A DNA stretch of 64,000 bases, taken from the NCBI RefSeq assembly GCF_000764225.1, contig NZ_JQED01000029.1, positions 1-64,000 on the forward strand, read 5' to 3'. Positions within the stretch are counted from its first letter, which is position 1, and each line of letters starts with the position of its first letter. The translations under genes and the position numbers were made by a program. Shown here in pieces: positions 9,268-19,202 of this stretch. The stretch comes from Colwellia psychrerythraea (lineage in GTDB: Bacteria; Pseudomonadota; Gammaproteobacteria; Enterobacterales; Alteromonadaceae). Below the pieces are notes generated by a model. The model ran no database searches, was not told the DNA's origin, and saw nothing but the letters and a program-made list of their open reading frames with translations.

Positions 9268-11313
9268 ATGTTCAGTAAAATTTTAATTGCCAACCGTGGT
9301 GAAATTGCCTGCCGTATTATTAAAACAGCCAAAAAAATGGGTGTATTAACCGTTGCCGTTTATTCCGATGCCGACAAAGACGCATTGCATGTGCATATGG
9401 CCGATGAAGCCGTTTACATTGGCCCTTCACCATCACGCGAAAGTTATTTATTAGGTGATAAAGTCATTGCTGCGGCTAAACAAACTGGTGCTCAAGCCAT
9501 CCACCCCGGTTATGGCTTTTTATCTGAAAATGCTGACTTTTGTCGTAACTGTGCCGCTGAAAATATCACTTTTATTGGACCGCCTGTTGCCGCTATTGAA
9601 GCGATGGGCTCAAAATCAGCAGCTAAAAACATTATGGAAGAAGCTGATGTGCCATTAGTGCCCGGCTACCATGGAGATGATCAATCACGCGATATCATTA
9701 AAAAAGCTGCTGATGACATGGGTTATCCTGTCCTGTTAAAAGCTACCGCTGGCGGCGGTGGTAAAGGCATGCGCCAAGTATGGAGTGAAGGTGAATTCGA
9801 TGAAGGTTTTGCCGCTGCAAAACGTGAAGCGATGTCATCATTTGGTGATGACACTATGTTAGTTGAAAAATACTTAACACAGCCTCGACATGTTGAGATT
9901 CAAGTATTTTGTGATAATCACGAGAATGCAGTGTATTTATTTGAACGTGATTGTTCAGTACAGCGCCGCCATCAAAAGGTCATTGAAGAAGCTCCGGCTT
10001 TTAGCATGAGCGAAGAGTTACGCGCTAAGATGGGAGAGTCGGCCATCAAATCAGCCCAAGCTATAGGCTATCAAGGTGCTGGAACCGTAGAGTTTTTACT
10101 TGATATTGACGGCTCTTTCTATTTCATGGAAATGAACACCCGCTTACAAGTTGAACATCCCGTGACGGAAATGATCAGTGGACAAGATTTAGTGGAATGG
10201 CAATTGCGTGTCGCCGCGGGTGAAAACCTCCCTAAAACACAAGAACAACTAGTGCTCAATGGACATGCCTTCGAAGCTCGTATTTATGCCGAAGATGCAA
10301 GTAACGACTTCTTACCGGCAACCGGAAAACTGAGCCTATTAAAAACACCTCTTGAGAGTGAACATGTACGTATAGATACAGGTGTTCGTCAAGGCGATGA
10401 CGTTAGTGTCTATTATGATCCAATGATTGCTAAATTAATTGTCTGGGATGAAAGTCGTGAAAAAGCGCTACAACGCTTAGCAAAAGCATTAAGTGAATAC
10501 CGTATTAATGGCGTAACAACCAACATTGATTTTCTTTACAACCTAGCAACTTCAGCACCTTTTCAAAATGCTGACATTGATACCGGATTTATTGAGAAAA
10601 ATCATGATTTAATTTTTCATAACGATGATAAACCACTGGTCAACGAACTGCCAATCGCCGCTTTATTTCTTGTTCTATCTAAAAAAAGCAACGCAAAACA
10701 GCAAGCACAGCAAAGTAACGACCCGTACTCTCCTTGGTTTAGGGCTAATGCGTGGCGCTTAAATGAAGCAAATTTACATACGTTAGTATTGGCACACAAT
10801 GATACAGAATACACAGTAACGGTTGAACAAAAACGCCAAGCCAATGATGCCTATTATTCAATTAACGTAAATGGTGAAAAGTTTGATTGCCAAGGTGAGA
10901 TATTAACGACACCACATAATGATGACACTATCGTTGCAACGATTAACGGACACCGTAGCCAAACGACCTTTAATCACTTTGAAAATAGCATTAGTTTATA
11001 TAGAGCTAATGGCGTATTTAACTTTACCCATATACAGCCAGACTGTGGCCAGCATAGTGAAGATGATAGTCATGGTGGTTTAGCTGCACCAATGAATGGC
11101 ACTATGGTGAGTGTGTTAGTTAACTCTGGTGAACAGGTGAGTAAAGACCAACCATTGTTAATTATGGAAGCGATGAAGATGGAACATACGATCAAAGCGC
11201 CAGCAAACGGTACTATTGATGAAGTGTTTTTCCAAGTGGGCGACATGGTCGATGGTGGCGCTGAGTTATTAGCATTCTCGGCTCAAGAAAATAGCAGTGA
11301 AGGATCGAATTAA
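9268..11313 (+). CDS. liuD: 3-methylcrotonyl-CoA carboxylase, biotin-containing (alpha) subunit
   Basis: A 681-residue protein fusing biotin carboxylase, a BT-type linker and a biotin carrier domain. The N-terminal [18 protein letters not shown] opens the biotin carboxylase domain (about 1-450). It contains the ATP-grasp glycine loop ([10 protein letters not shown]) and [15 protein letters not shown], which carries catalytic and metal-binding residues. The C-terminal domain carries the biotinylation motif MEAMKMEH with acceptor Lys637. It carboxylates its own biotin with bicarbonate and ATP and passes it to LiuB. It needs a biotin ligase encoded elsewhere. liuE begins two bases after the stop codon, so translation is probably coupled. 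Confidence 0.96.
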   Translation: MFSKILIANRGEIACRIIKTAKKMGVLTVAVYSDADKDALHVHMADEAVYIGPSPSRESYLLGDKVIAAAKQTGAQAIHPGYGFLSENADFCRNCAAENITFIGPPVAAIEAMGSKSAAKNIMEEADVPLVPGYHGDDQSRDIIKKAADDMGYPVLLKATAGGGGKGMRQVWSEGEFDEGFAAAKREAMSSFGDDTMLVEKYLTQPRHVEIQVFCDNHENAVYLFERDCSVQRRHQKVIEEAPAFSMSEELRAKMGESAIKSAQAIGYQGAGTVEFLLDIDGSFYFMEMNTRLQVEHPVTEMISGQDLVEWQLRVAAGENLPKTQEQLVLNGHAFEARIYAEDASNDFLPATGKLSLLKTPLESEHVRIDTGVRQGDDVSVYYDPMIAKLIVWDESREKALQRLAKALSEYRINGVTTNIDFLYNLATSAPFQNADIDTGFIEKNHDLIFHNDDKPLVNELPIAALFLVLSKKSNAKQQAQQSNDPYSPWFRANAWRLNEANLHTLVLAHNDTEYTVTVEQKRQANDAYYSINVNGEKFDCQGEILTTPHNDDTIVATINGHRSQTTFNHFENSISLYRANGVFNFTHIQPDCGQHSEDDSHGGLAAPMNGTMVSVLVNSGEQVSKDQPLLIMEAMKMEHTIKAPANGTIDEVFFQVGDMVDGGAELLAFSAQENSSEGSN

Positions 11314-11315
11314 TC

Positions 11316-12236
11316 ATGTTATCAAACACATTACCACAACAAGTAAAAATTGTTGAAGTTGGTCCTAGAGACGGTTTACAAAATGAAGCGATCGCAGTTA
11401 GTGCTAGTGATAAAATTCAGCTAATAGAAAAACTCAGCGATGCTGGCATTAGTTATATTGAAAGTGGCAGCTTTGTTTCACCTAAATGGGTGCCACAAAT
11501 GGCAACATCTACTGAAGTATTTGAAAAACTTACTCGCGATCAGACTGTAACCTATGCAGCTTTAACACCTAACATGCGGGGTTTTGAAGCAGCATTGGCT
11601 GTCAATGCTGATGAAGTTGCTATCTTTGGCGCGGCTTCTGAAAGCTTTAGCCAAAAAAACATCAACTGCTCTATTGAAGAAAGCCTTGAGCGCTTTGCCC
11701 CTATTATGGCAGCAGCTAAAAATGCGAATATCAAAGTTCGTGGTTATGTTTCTTGTGTACTCGGCTGCCCTTATGAAGGTGATATAGATCCAGAACAAGT
11801 CGCAATAGTTGCAGAGAAACTTTTTGCTATGGGTTGTTATGAAATTTCCTTAGGTGACACCGTCGGTGTGGGTAATCCTGCAAGCGTAACAAAGATGATA
11901 CAAGCCGTTAGTGCCCGTGTACCAACAGATAAACTAGCGGTGCACTTTCATGATACCTATGGACAAGCGTTAACCAATATTTACGCTGCGTTGCAATTGG
12001 GTGTCAAGGTGGTCGATAGTGCTATTGCAGGTTTAGGGGGTTGTCCTTATGCTAAAGGTGCATCAGGTAATGTTGCCACTGAAGATGTTGTATATATGCT
12101 TAATGGTTTAGGTATAAATACTAATATCGACTTTAAAAAGTTACTGCAAGCAGGTTGGTTCATTAGTAATAAATTAGGTAAAGCACCTATTTCTAAAGTA
12201 TCCAATGCTTATTTAGCAAAAGTTTCAGAAGAATAG
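11316..12236 (+). CDS. liuE: Hydroxymethylglutaryl-CoA lyase
   Basis: HMG-CoA lyase of 306 residues, a TIM-barrel enzyme splitting HMG-CoA into acetyl-CoA and acetoacetate. The N-terminal [12 protein letters not shown] carries the catalytic Arg18 and Asp19, [10 protein letters not shown] supplies metal-binding histidines, and the signature loop [14 protein letters not shown] contains active-site Cys243. It ends the tightly packed liuBCDE string. The CoA-transferase pair follows after 119 bases. Confidence 0.96.
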   Translation: MLSNTLPQQVKIVEVGPRDGLQNEAIAVSASDKIQLIEKLSDAGISYIESGSFVSPKWVPQMATSTEVFEKLTRDQTVTYAALTPNMRGFEAALAVNADEVAIFGAASESFSQKNINCSIEESLERFAPIMAAAKNANIKVRGYVSCVLGCPYEGDIDPEQVAIVAEKLFAMGCYEISLGDTVGVGNPASVTKMIQAVSARVPTDKLAVHFHDTYGQALTNIYAALQLGVKVVDSAIAGLGGCPYAKGASGNVATEDVVYMLNGLGINTNIDFKKLLQAGWFISNKLGKAPISKVSNAYLAKVSEE

Positions 12237-12355
12237 TAATTTCTTCGCATGGAGAGAATGAAGGTAAAGTCAATTATTATAATAATTCATTATATTATTA
12301 CGTCTTTCTCTCTGTTAATTTTTTATAAAATATCAAACCAAGTGAGGAGAATAAT

Positions 12356-13075
12356 ATGGCAGGATTTGACAAAGTAGTGTCAAGCTATGAGGAAGCCATG
12401 GCTGGACTAACAGATAACATGACCGTTATCGCAGGTGGTTTTGGTTTATGTGGTATCCCAGAAAACTTGATCAGTGAAATCAAACGCAAAGGTACCAAAG
12501 GTTTAACCTTAGTTTCTAATAATTGTGGTGTCGATGATTTTGGTTTAGGTGTTTTATTATCTGATCGACAAATAAAGAAAATTGTTGCTTCATATGTTGG
12601 TGAAAATGCTGAATTTGAACGTCAAATGATGGCTGGAGAATTAGAAGTTGAGCTTACACCACAAGGTACGCTTGCCGAAAAGATGCGTGCTGGAGGTGCT
12701 GGTATTCCTGCTTTTTACACAGCAACAGGTGTTGGTACGCCAGTAGCTGAAGGTAAAGACGAACGAACATTTAATGGTCGTGACTATATTTTAGAAGAGT
12801 CCATAACCGGTGATTTCGCCATTGTCAAAGCGTGGAAAGCTGATAGATATGGTAATTTAGTGTTTAGAAAAACCGCACGAAACTTTAATCCTATGGCGGC
12901 GACTGCAGGTAAAATCACGGTTGTTGAAGTAGAAGAAATAGTTGAAGTTGGTGAGCTAGATCCCGACCAAATTCATACACCAGGTATTTATGTTGATCGC
13001 CTAATTTTAGGCACTTTCGAAAAACGTATAGAACAGCGCACTGTTCGTGCATCTTCAGCACAAGGAGCAAAATAA
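12356..13075 (+). CDS. scoA: Succinyl-CoA:3-oxoacid CoA-transferase, subunit A
   Basis: A CoA-transferase family I alpha subunit of 239 residues, close in length and sequence to ScoA/SCOT-type proteins. It has the glycine-rich [13 protein letters not shown] near residues 27-39, the [12 protein letters not shown] block and [10 protein letters not shown]. With subunit B it moves CoA from succinyl-CoA to acetoacetate, giving acetoacetyl-CoA for thiolase. The ATG has a strong GAGGAGA ribosome-binding site, and its stop codon overlaps the scoB start by one base. In Shewanella liu clusters the equivalent pair has been named liuF/liuG; the sco name used here reflects the resemblance to Bacillus ScoA. 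Confidence 0.93.
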   Translation: MAGFDKVVSSYEEAMAGLTDNMTVIAGGFGLCGIPENLISEIKRKGTKGLTLVSNNCGVDDFGLGVLLSDRQIKKIVASYVGENAEFERQMMAGELEVELTPQGTLAEKMRAGGAGIPAFYTATGVGTPVAEGKDERTFNGRDYILEESITGDFAIVKAWKADRYGNLVFRKTARNFNPMAATAGKITVVEVEEIVEVGELDPDQIHTPGIYVDRLILGTFEKRIEQRTVRASSAQGAK

Positions 13076-13731
13076 TGGCATTATCAAGAGAACAAATAGC
13101 TCAACGTGTTGCGCAAGAGTTAAAAGACGGTTACTACGTTAATCTAGGTATAGGTATCCCTACCCTAGTGGCAAACTATGTACCAAAAGGCATTGAAGTG
13201 ATGTTGCAATCAGAAAATGGCTTACTTGGAATGGGACAATTTCCAACTGAAGAAAACATAGATGCCGACCTTATTAATGCAGGCAAACAAACTGTCACTA
13301 TGGCAACGGGCGCATCTGTCTTTGACTCAGCAGAGTCATTTGCCATGATACGAGGCGGCCATGTAGATTTAACTGTGCTTGGTGCATTTGAAGTGGACGT
13401 AAATGGGAATATAGCATCATATATGATCCCAGGAAAATTAATCAAAGGCATGGGTGGCGCTATGGATTTAGTCGCTGGCGCAGATAATATTATTGTCACC
13501 ATGACGCATGCTTCTAAACATGGCGTATCAAAACTACTTAATAGCTGCTCATTACCGTTAACCGGTAAAGGTTGCATTAAAAAAGTGTTAACTGATTTAG
13601 CTTTCATCGAAATTAAAGAAGGTAAATTTCATTTATTAGAACGCGCTCCAGGTGTTTCAGTAGAAGAAATCATTAAGCTAACTGAAGGTGAACTTATTGT
13701 GGCTGGTGATATTCCCGAGATGAAAGTTTAA
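13075..13731 (+). CDS. scoB: Succinyl-CoA:3-oxoacid CoA-transferase, subunit B
   Basis: The beta subunit of 218 residues. It contains the family catalytic-glutamate motif LQSENGLLG, in which Glu47 forms the enzyme-CoA thioester, and the GKLIKGMGGAMDLV and CSLPLTGK blocks. It overlaps scoA in a TAATG junction, so the two subunits are probably made in equal amounts. It is the last gene of the leucine catabolic cluster; the next feature is an unrelated riboswitch about 120 bases downstream. Confidence 0.94.
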   Translation: MALSREQIAQRVAQELKDGYYVNLGIGIPTLVANYVPKGIEVMLQSENGLLGMGQFPTEENIDADLINAGKQTVTMATGASVFDSAESFAMIRGGHVDLTVLGAFEVDVNGNIASYMIPGKLIKGMGGAMDLVAGADNIIVTMTHASKHGVSKLLNSCSLPLTGKGCIKKVLTDLAFIEIKEGKFHLLERAPGVSVEEIIKLTEGELIVAGDIPEMKV

Positions 13732-13852
13732 ACACAAACACCATTTATTTTCAATTTAAATATAAAGTTATAATTTAGTACATTAGTTGCAACTTCCTAC
13801 TACTTTAGTTGCAATTAAACTGATATTTAGCGATACTTATTTTTGACAAAGA

Positions 13853-13946
13853 AAAGGCAAGGCACGCGAAAACGTGTTACGCAAAACCACCGGTCTAAGG
13901 GTAAAGTTTAATTATTTAAACTTTACCTATGACAGCGGAGTCACCT
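13853..13946 (+). ncRNA. Cyclic di-GMP-I (GEMM-I) riboswitch aptamer
   Basis: The sequence matches the GEMM-I class closely. It shows a GGCAA segment, a P2 hairpin with a GAAA tetraloop (CACGC-GAAA-ACGTG), the invariant ACGCAAA and CCGGTCTAAG, a long P3 stem (GTAAAGTTTAA with its complement) and the 3' block TATGACAGCGGAGTCACC. CTAAG and TATG form the known 11-nucleotide receptor for a GAAA tetraloop, as in the class I fold. By manual alignment to the Vibrio Vc2 aptamer the guanine at the G20 position is kept, which favours c-di-GMP over cyclic GMP-AMP. It precedes the small DUF3718 gene. Confidence 0.92.
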
Positions 13947-13974
13947 CGTTAATAGGTACATCCCGTGGTTTTTT
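13883..13974 (+). promoter_or_regulatory. Riboswitch expression platform (possible terminator)
   Basis: Downstream of the aptamer, GTGGTTTT (13965-13972) is followed by more Ts and can pair with AAAACCAC inside the aptamer (13883-13890). ATAGGT (13952-13957) can pair with ACCTAT at the 3' side of P3 (13925-13930). Both pairings would break the ligand-bound fold, so ligand could control transcription termination 30-odd bases before the start codon. The mechanism and its direction are inferred. Confidence 0.5.
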
Positions 13975-14006
13975 CTTTTATTAACTCCATTATTAAGGTT
14001 TATAAA

Positions 14007-14366
14007 ATGAAAAAATTATTAATAGCTTCAACCATCACAGCTTTAACAATAACATCTGCACTAACGACACCAAAAGCACAAGCTGCTGACATTGCGACAA
14101 GTATATGTGAGTACGTGGCAGCTGATGACAAGAAACGCATGCGTTCATTTTTAAAGACTAATAAACTAAAAATTCGTCGTATTTTCGACAATATTCAGTG
14201 TAATGGTAAGAACTTATTAGAGTTTGCATCAACCTCTGGCTCAGTAAAAACTGGTTCTTTGATGATTTCAAAATTACCAAAGAAAGTAGTTTCTGCTAAT
14301 CTAGCTGTTCTTCAAACTGGATCGCAACCATTGATAGATGCTGCCAACGCTCGCGTTAGCAGTTAA
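14007..14366 (+). CDS. Small secreted DUF3718-family protein
   Basis: A 119-residue protein of unknown function. The start chosen is the ATG at 14007, which has AAGG eight bases upstream and gives a clear Sec signal peptide: MKKLL, a hydrophobic stretch, and a likely cut after PKAQA at about residue 25. The mature part is small and basic, with two cysteines (CEYV and CNGK) that could form a disulfide in the periplasm. It resembles the DUF3718 family of Alteromonadales. Its leader carries a c-di-GMP-I riboswitch, so a role in motility, adhesion or biofilm transitions is possible. That role is inferred from regulation only. Confidence 0.8.
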   Translation: MKKLLIASTITALTITSALTTPKAQAADIATSICEYVAADDKKRMRSFLKTNKLKIRRIFDNIQCNGKNLLEFASTSGSVKTGSLMISKLPKKVVSANLAVLQTGSQPLIDAANARVSS

Positions 14367-14460
14367 AATAATTATTTAAAGTAGATGTTAATACCTTTTA
14401 GCAATAAAAACGGATGAGTAAAAGCGATACTATTTAATAATTCTATGTCATTTTAAAAAA

Positions 14461-14483
14461 GCCAGCTTTGCTGGCTTTTTTTT
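14461..14483 (+). terminator. Intrinsic terminator after DUF3718 gene
   Basis: Perfect stem GCCAGC-ttt-GCTGGC (14461-14475) followed by eight Ts and preceded by six As. It lies about 95 bases after the DUF3718 stop codon, so this gene and its riboswitch form a single transcription unit. Confidence 0.93.
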
Positions 14484-14622
14484 GTCCAAAATATATTAGA
14501 TATATTGGTAATTATGAATTAACTTCCTAGCGAAGTACCTCAAAAGCACTTACACTTAAGTCATTGACCTTGATTAATAAATAGCGCAGTTCACACTGTT
14601 AAAAATAAAAATATTATTAGTT

Positions 14623-15774
14623 ATGACACTAAAAAAAAATTACTTAAATAGTAAAAATGCTCTGGTACTTACTGGCGGCGGCGCTCGCGCAGCCTATCAA
14701 GTTGGTGTTTTGTCAGCCATCTCTAAATTTATCCCTAGAAATCATGGCATCCCATTTTCAATCCTGTCTGGTACTTCTGCTGGTGCTATTAATACTACCT
14801 CATTAGCTTGTTATGCATCCTGCTTTCAATTAGGTGTAAAAAAATTAGAGTGGGCTTGGAAAAATTTCAATATATCAAGTATCTATCATAGTGATCCAGT
14901 TAACGTATTTAGTCATATAAGCCAAGGTATGTTAGCAAGTTTCCAAGCTGACTATGCTAACAAGAGCCCCCGCAGTTTGCTCAACAATGCTCCGCTTCGA
15001 GCACTTCTAAACCAAATTCTCGATTTTAACCGTATAGATAACAATATTACACGTGGCTACTTGTCTGCCGTGTCCATTACCGCATCAAGTTATAGTAATG
15101 GAGATTCCATTAGCTTTTATCAATCAGATGGCTTAGCCCTACCTTGGTCACGTGTTAAAAGGCGTGGTGAACTGTGCCAACTAAACACTGAACACTTGAT
15201 GGCTTCTGCTGCCATTCCAATGGTATTTCCTTCGGTGAAGATTAAAAATCAACATTTTGGTGATGGCTCAGTACATCAACTTTCTCCTTTGAGTCCAGCG
15301 ATTCATTTAGGGGCAAAAAAAATATTTGTCATTGGGGTAGATCAACCTAAAGAATTGAAAAAGACACGGGAAGATATGCCTCATCCGCCAAGTTCTGCAA
15401 CTATTGCTGGTCATCTACTCGATTCTATTTTTTCTGACACTATGCACAGCGATCTCGAGCGCATGGCACGAATAAACGACACACTTAAATTAATATCAGC
15501 TCAAAATAGAAAAGAAAACGAAGGATTACAGCACATCGACAGTTTTGTCATTAATCCCAGTCATGATTTTAACGAAATTGCCGCACAGTATTATTACGAT
15601 TTACCATTAACTCTACGTATACTTTTACGTAGCGCCGGCATAGGGAATAATTCTGAATCGAGTATTATTAGCTACATATTATTCGAAAAGAACTTTTGTG
15701 GTGAGTTAATCAAGTTAGGTTTCGCTGATGCAATGGAGCAAGAACAAACTATTCGAAAATTTCTTAATATTTGA
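14623..15774 (+). CDS. Patatin-like phospholipase family protein
   Basis: A patatin-fold hydrolase of 383 residues. The N-terminal GGGARAAYQVG (18-28) forms the oxyanion hole, GTSAG contains the nucleophile Ser52, and DGS contains the dyad Asp214. The catalytic set is therefore complete. Such bacterial proteins hydrolyse acyl chains from phospholipids or lysophospholipids. There is no signal peptide, so a cytoplasmic or inner-face location is likely. The last 130 residues have no motif I recognise. It stands alone, between the DUF3718 terminator and a convergent antiporter gene. Confidence 0.9.
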   Translation: MTLKKNYLNSKNALVLTGGGARAAYQVGVLSAISKFIPRNHGIPFSILSGTSAGAINTTSLACYASCFQLGVKKLEWAWKNFNISSIYHSDPVNVFSHISQGMLASFQADYANKSPRSLLNNAPLRALLNQILDFNRIDNNITRGYLSAVSITASSYSNGDSISFYQSDGLALPWSRVKRRGELCQLNTEHLMASAAIPMVFPSVKIKNQHFGDGSVHQLSPLSPAIHLGAKKIFVIGVDQPKELKKTREDMPHPPSSATIAGHLLDSIFSDTMHSDLERMARINDTLKLISAQNRKENEGLQHIDSFVINPSHDFNEIAAQYYYDLPLTLRILLRSAGIGNNSESSIISYILFEKNFCGELIKLGFADAMEQEQTIRKFLNI

Positions 15775-15831
15775 TCAGCCTGAGTTGAAACTTTAACCGG
15801 CAATCTTGCCATTACTCGCAGTGGCACCTTA

Positions 15832-15865
15832 AGGACAATCCGTGTGCTACCGAGTAGATTGTCCT
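15832..15865. terminator. Convergent-gene terminator hairpin
   Basis: Exact inverted repeat AGGACAATC (15832-15840) and GATTGTCCT (15857-15865) in the gap between the convergent patatin and antiporter genes. The flanking T-tract is weak, so it may act with Rho or simply stabilise message ends. Confidence 0.55.
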
Positions 15866-15922
15866 ATCTTTCCTTTGCTTTTTCGAACGAATAGTAATGT
15901 AAAAAATATATAAATTAAGGTA

Positions 15923-17890
15923 TTACTTACCTTCTTGTAAATAATGCTCTGCCTTTTCAACGCCTCTAGGTTTACCACGAATAATCAGAGTATCTTGAGA
16001 TTGTAAAAGCGTACTTTGCTCTGGGGATTCACATTCAATTTCACCTCGGCGTAAAGCAATGACATTGACTTTCATTTTTCCAAGATTTAAAGAATCAATG
16101 CTTTTGCCACAACCAAAGGAGTCATCATTAATCAAAATCGCATGAGCAAATTCAATTCGATCCATGGCTTGAGGACTCATGTCCGTGTGTTCTCCCTGAA
16201 AAAAACCATGCAAGTGATTGTAATGATTTTTTCGTTCTTTTTGTACTCGACGCATTATACGAGAAAATGGCACTCCCGTAAGAGACAATACTTGCGAAAC
16301 TAACATTAAACTGCCCTCTAAGCTTTCCGGCACAACCTCATTGGCCCCCGCAGTTTGTAACACATCAAGCTGATCATCATTACGAGTTCTCACCAAAATA
16401 GGCACATTTTCATTCATACTTCTTATTTTTTGAATCACTTCAAGCGACTGTTTATCATCACCAAAAGCAATGACAACTAACTTAGCTTTTGATAAATGCG
16501 CAGCATTAAGTACTTCAGTTTGTCTAGAGGAGCCAAAAAGTACTTTCTCACCTGCTTCTCTCGCTTTTTGAGTGCGAAGTGGGTCAACATCAATAGCAAC
16601 AAAATCAATTTCATCTTGTTTCAAAAAACGGCTGACAGTTTGACCAACACGTCCAAAACCACAAATGACCACATGATTGTCTAATACTTTATTTTCAGGT
16701 AATTGTGATAGTTCGAGCGAGTCAGCTGACTTTTCTCGACTAAAAAATAGTGCCCAAGACCTAGCGTTGTTGATCATAAATGGTGTAATTGCCATACTAA
16801 TAACCCCAGCACCCAATAGCATAGAAGCAACATCTGTTGGCAATATTTGACTTTGATTTGCTAAAGCAATTAATACAAAACCAAATTCCCCCATTTGCGC
16901 CAACATTAAACCTGATGCCCACGCATCTTTACTGGCTTCGCCTGCTTTGATTGCCAAGGTTTTAATGACTATAATTTTGACTAACATAAAGCAGAGCATT
17001 AAGCCTAATAAGCTAAAGGGTGATGAAATCAATAAACTCACGTCGAGTTTCATGCCTACCGTAATGAAAAACAACCCGAGCAAGATATCTCGATAAGGCC
17101 TAATATCAGCTTCAAGTTGATGCTTGTATTCACTTTCACTCAACATCATGCCAGCAAGAAATGCACCTAACGCCATTGATAAACCAAACCATTGAGTAAA
17201 AGCAGCAGCGAGTAAAGTGACCAGTAAAGTTGTTAAAACAAAGAGCTCATCAGTTCGCACTTGTGCAATGATGTTAAATATTTTAGGCAGTAACCACTTG
17301 CCAATAAGTAACAATAATGCAACGACCACGACTCCTTTCACCATCGCGAGCATTAACGCCCATGCCATAGAGCTTTGACTATCCATCGCCAACATAGGAA
17401 TAATAATTAATAACGGGACAACGGCAACATCTTGAAAGAGTAAAATGGCGACTGAAATTTGACCTGACTTTCGTTTCATGGCTCCCGTTTCACTTAACTG
17501 CCTGATAACAATAGCGGTAGAAGACAAGGCTAGTATGCTACCAACAACAAAAGCCTCAGAGAAGCTTAAACCAAAAATAAGCCCCGCAATAATGAAGACA
17601 AGCAACGAGATCCCAACTTGCAAACTGCCAACGGATACCACTAAGTGTCGCATAGCCATCAATCGGGGTAATGAGAATTCAAGTCCTAAGGTAAAGAGTA
17701 AAAAAACAATACCCAATTCGGCAAAGTGATCATAATCGACTTGGTCATGAACTATGTTTAAACCGTGTTGACCAACAATCATTCCTGCGATTAAATAAGC
17801 TAAAATAGCCGGCAAATTCAGTCGACGAAATAACCATACAACAAAGACAGCACAGGTTAAAATCGCAAGTATTTCTAGATAACCGCTCAC
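15923..17890 (-). CDS. CPA2-family monovalent cation:proton antiporter (KefB-like)
   Basis: A 655-residue membrane protein. The N-terminal half (about 1-380) is a sodium/hydrogen-exchanger domain with about 12 hydrophobic segments, opening with LNLPAILAYLIAGMIVG. This is followed by a TrkA-N/RCK domain with the Rossmann motif GFGRVGQ near residue 410, and a TrkA-C domain at the end. Proteins of this layout exchange K+ or Na+ for protons under nucleotide control. The glutathione-regulated subtype cannot be assigned from sequence alone. The start is GTG at 17890 with a strong AAAGGAAG ribosome-binding site. An unusual inverted-repeat structure lies about 60-110 bases upstream. Confidence 0.9.
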   Translation of the reverse strand: MSGYLEILAILTCAVFVVWLFRRLNLPAILAYLIAGMIVGQHGLNIVHDQVDYDHFAELGIVFLLFTLGLEFSLPRLMAMRHLVVSVGSLQVGISLLVFIIAGLIFGLSFSEAFVVGSILALSSTAIVIRQLSETGAMKRKSGQISVAILLFQDVAVVPLLIIIPMLAMDSQSSMAWALMLAMVKGVVVVALLLLIGKWLLPKIFNIIAQVRTDELFVLTTLLVTLLAAAFTQWFGLSMALGAFLAGMMLSESEYKHQLEADIRPYRDILLGLFFITVGMKLDVSLLISSPFSLLGLMLCFMLVKIIVIKTLAIKAGEASKDAWASGLMLAQMGEFGFVLIALANQSQILPTDVASMLLGAGVISMAITPFMINNARSWALFFSREKSADSLELSQLPENKVLDNHVVICGFGRVGQTVSRFLKQDEIDFVAIDVDPLRTQKAREAGEKVLFGSSRQTEVLNAAHLSKAKLVVIAFGDDKQSLEVIQKIRSMNENVPILVRTRNDDQLDVLQTAGANEVVPESLEGSLMLVSQVLSLTGVPFSRIMRRVQKERKNHYNHLHGFFQGEHTDMSPQAMDRIEFAHAILINDDSFGCGKSIDSLNLGKMKVNVIALRRGEIECESPEQSTLLQSQDTLIIRGKPRGVEKAEHYLQEGK

Positions 17891-17947
17891 AAAACTTCCT
17901 TTAATTTACTTTGATAACATATAGGTGCAGTCAATAACACTGCTAGT

Positions 17948-18000
17948 ACTTGAGTGATTGCCAAGCGGCAAGATATTGCCGTCAACTCCAGAACTCAAGT
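17948..18000. repeat. Nested inverted repeats upstream of the antiporter gene
   Basis: Outer arms ACTTGAGT (17948-17955) and ACTCAAGT (17993-18000) match exactly and enclose a small hairpin TTGCC-aagc-GGCAA (17958-17971). The 362-base divergent region (17891-18252) between the antiporter and the GGDEF gene holds nothing else recognisable. It could be an RNA leader of the antiporter or a protein-binding operator. Confidence 0.5.
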
Positions 18001-18252
18001 GTGTAGTTAGTAATAACTCATAGTTTACCTAGCCTTAAAGTATATTAGCAATAACAAAAAACTACCTAACCAATAGTTAATATATTTCATTTAGAAAATG
18101 ACGCGAATTAATCAATTAACAACTAACAATTATTTAAGTGGTACGCTTTTTGCTTTTATCATTATAGATAAAAAAATACCGTCAATTTATGCTCTTAGCG
18201 CAATACTGCTTTGTCGATTGGCGTGACAAAATAAAGTTTATGAGGTTGTTGT

Positions 18253-19170
18253 ATGCAAACATTAAACGTACTTGATAATAGGTTTTCTCCTTTCAATACC
18301 TATAGTACATTAAGCACAGATACACTTGTTGCTGAAACTTTTACTGACACCGTTTTTGATAAACGTCAAATGTTAGCACTGATGACTCAACTGCAAACAA
18401 CTCTAGATATTGATGAACTACTTAATATATTTGCAATAGAAGCAACTCGTTTTGTCGATTTTTCGGGGCTATATTTTAAAAGCCAGAGTTTGAATACAGT
18501 GCTTCCGGGCAGTAGAAAAGCTAAAAAAGAGCAACGTTTTGAGTTAAAAGTCGATAATAGCTTTATTGGTACACTCAGCTACGGTATTAACAGCCCTATT
18601 AGTTTGATCAACTTTAAAGTTTTAGAACAACTTCATCAATGCCTGTTGTATCCCCTTAAAAATGCTATTGCTTATCATGCAGCGATACAACTTGCTATGC
18701 AAGATGGTTTAACAGGCCTAGGAAATCGTCGATATTTTGACGAACAATTGAAACGATCAATGCATAATGCTAATCGGCACCATAGCTTAGTCGGTTTAGT
18801 TTTAGGTGACTTAAATAAGTTTAAAGCGATTAACGATACTTATGGTCATATTGCTGGCGATAATGTTTTACAAGAATTCGCTAATGTTTTACGTCTATGC
18901 ACTCGTGACTCAGACAGTTTGTTTAGATTTGGTGGTGATGAGTTTGCCATTATCGTCGAGAATGCTAACGACACGGCTTTAACCATTATTGAGAATAGGA
19001 TAAATCTTGCATTAGCTGATAATGCTCAATTGAATAAATACCAACTAGGTTGCAGCATCGGATCAACGTTTATGAATAGAGCCGATAATGAACTAAGTTT
19101 TTTTGAGCGTGCCGATGAAATACTCTACCGTAGAAAAATGCAAGTATCTGCTCACTTAAGTGTTGTATAA
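18253..19170 (+). CDS. GGDEF-domain diguanylate cyclase
   Basis: A 305-residue protein with a C-terminal GGDEF domain (about 150-305) that makes c-di-GMP from two GTP. The active-site loop is an intact GGDEF at 227-231, preceded by a canonical RxxD product-inhibition site (RDSD, 218-221) at the usual five-residue spacing. DGLTGLGNRRYF and DLNKFKAINDTYGH are also conserved. The N-terminal half (about 35-140) looks like a diverged GAF-type sensor and has no transmembrane segments, so it probably senses a cytoplasmic signal. It lies about 4.4 kb from a c-di-GMP riboswitch; a direct link is not shown. Confidence 0.92.
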   Translation: MQTLNVLDNRFSPFNTYSTLSTDTLVAETFTDTVFDKRQMLALMTQLQTTLDIDELLNIFAIEATRFVDFSGLYFKSQSLNTVLPGSRKAKKEQRFELKVDNSFIGTLSYGINSPISLINFKVLEQLHQCLLYPLKNAIAYHAAIQLAMQDGLTGLGNRRYFDEQLKRSMHNANRHHSLVGLVLGDLNKFKAINDTYGHIAGDNVLQEFANVLRLCTRDSDSLFRFGGDEFAIIVENANDTALTIIENRINLALADNAQLNKYQLGCSIGSTFMNRADNELSFFERADEILYRRKMQVSAHLSVV

Positions 19171-19202
19171 ACTAATAAAATAGAAAGTACAGCAAGAAGT
19201 CA

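Noticed and set aside
12274..12292. AT-only palindrome between liuE and scoA as an operator
   Set aside because: The sequence is a simple AATTATTATAATAATT stretch, easily arising by chance in AT-rich DNA, and has no LiuR core.
13965..14006. Longer start for the DUF3718 protein at 13965
   Set aside because: It would begin inside the riboswitch expression platform, lacks a ribosome-binding site, and would bury the signal peptide behind 14 extra residues.
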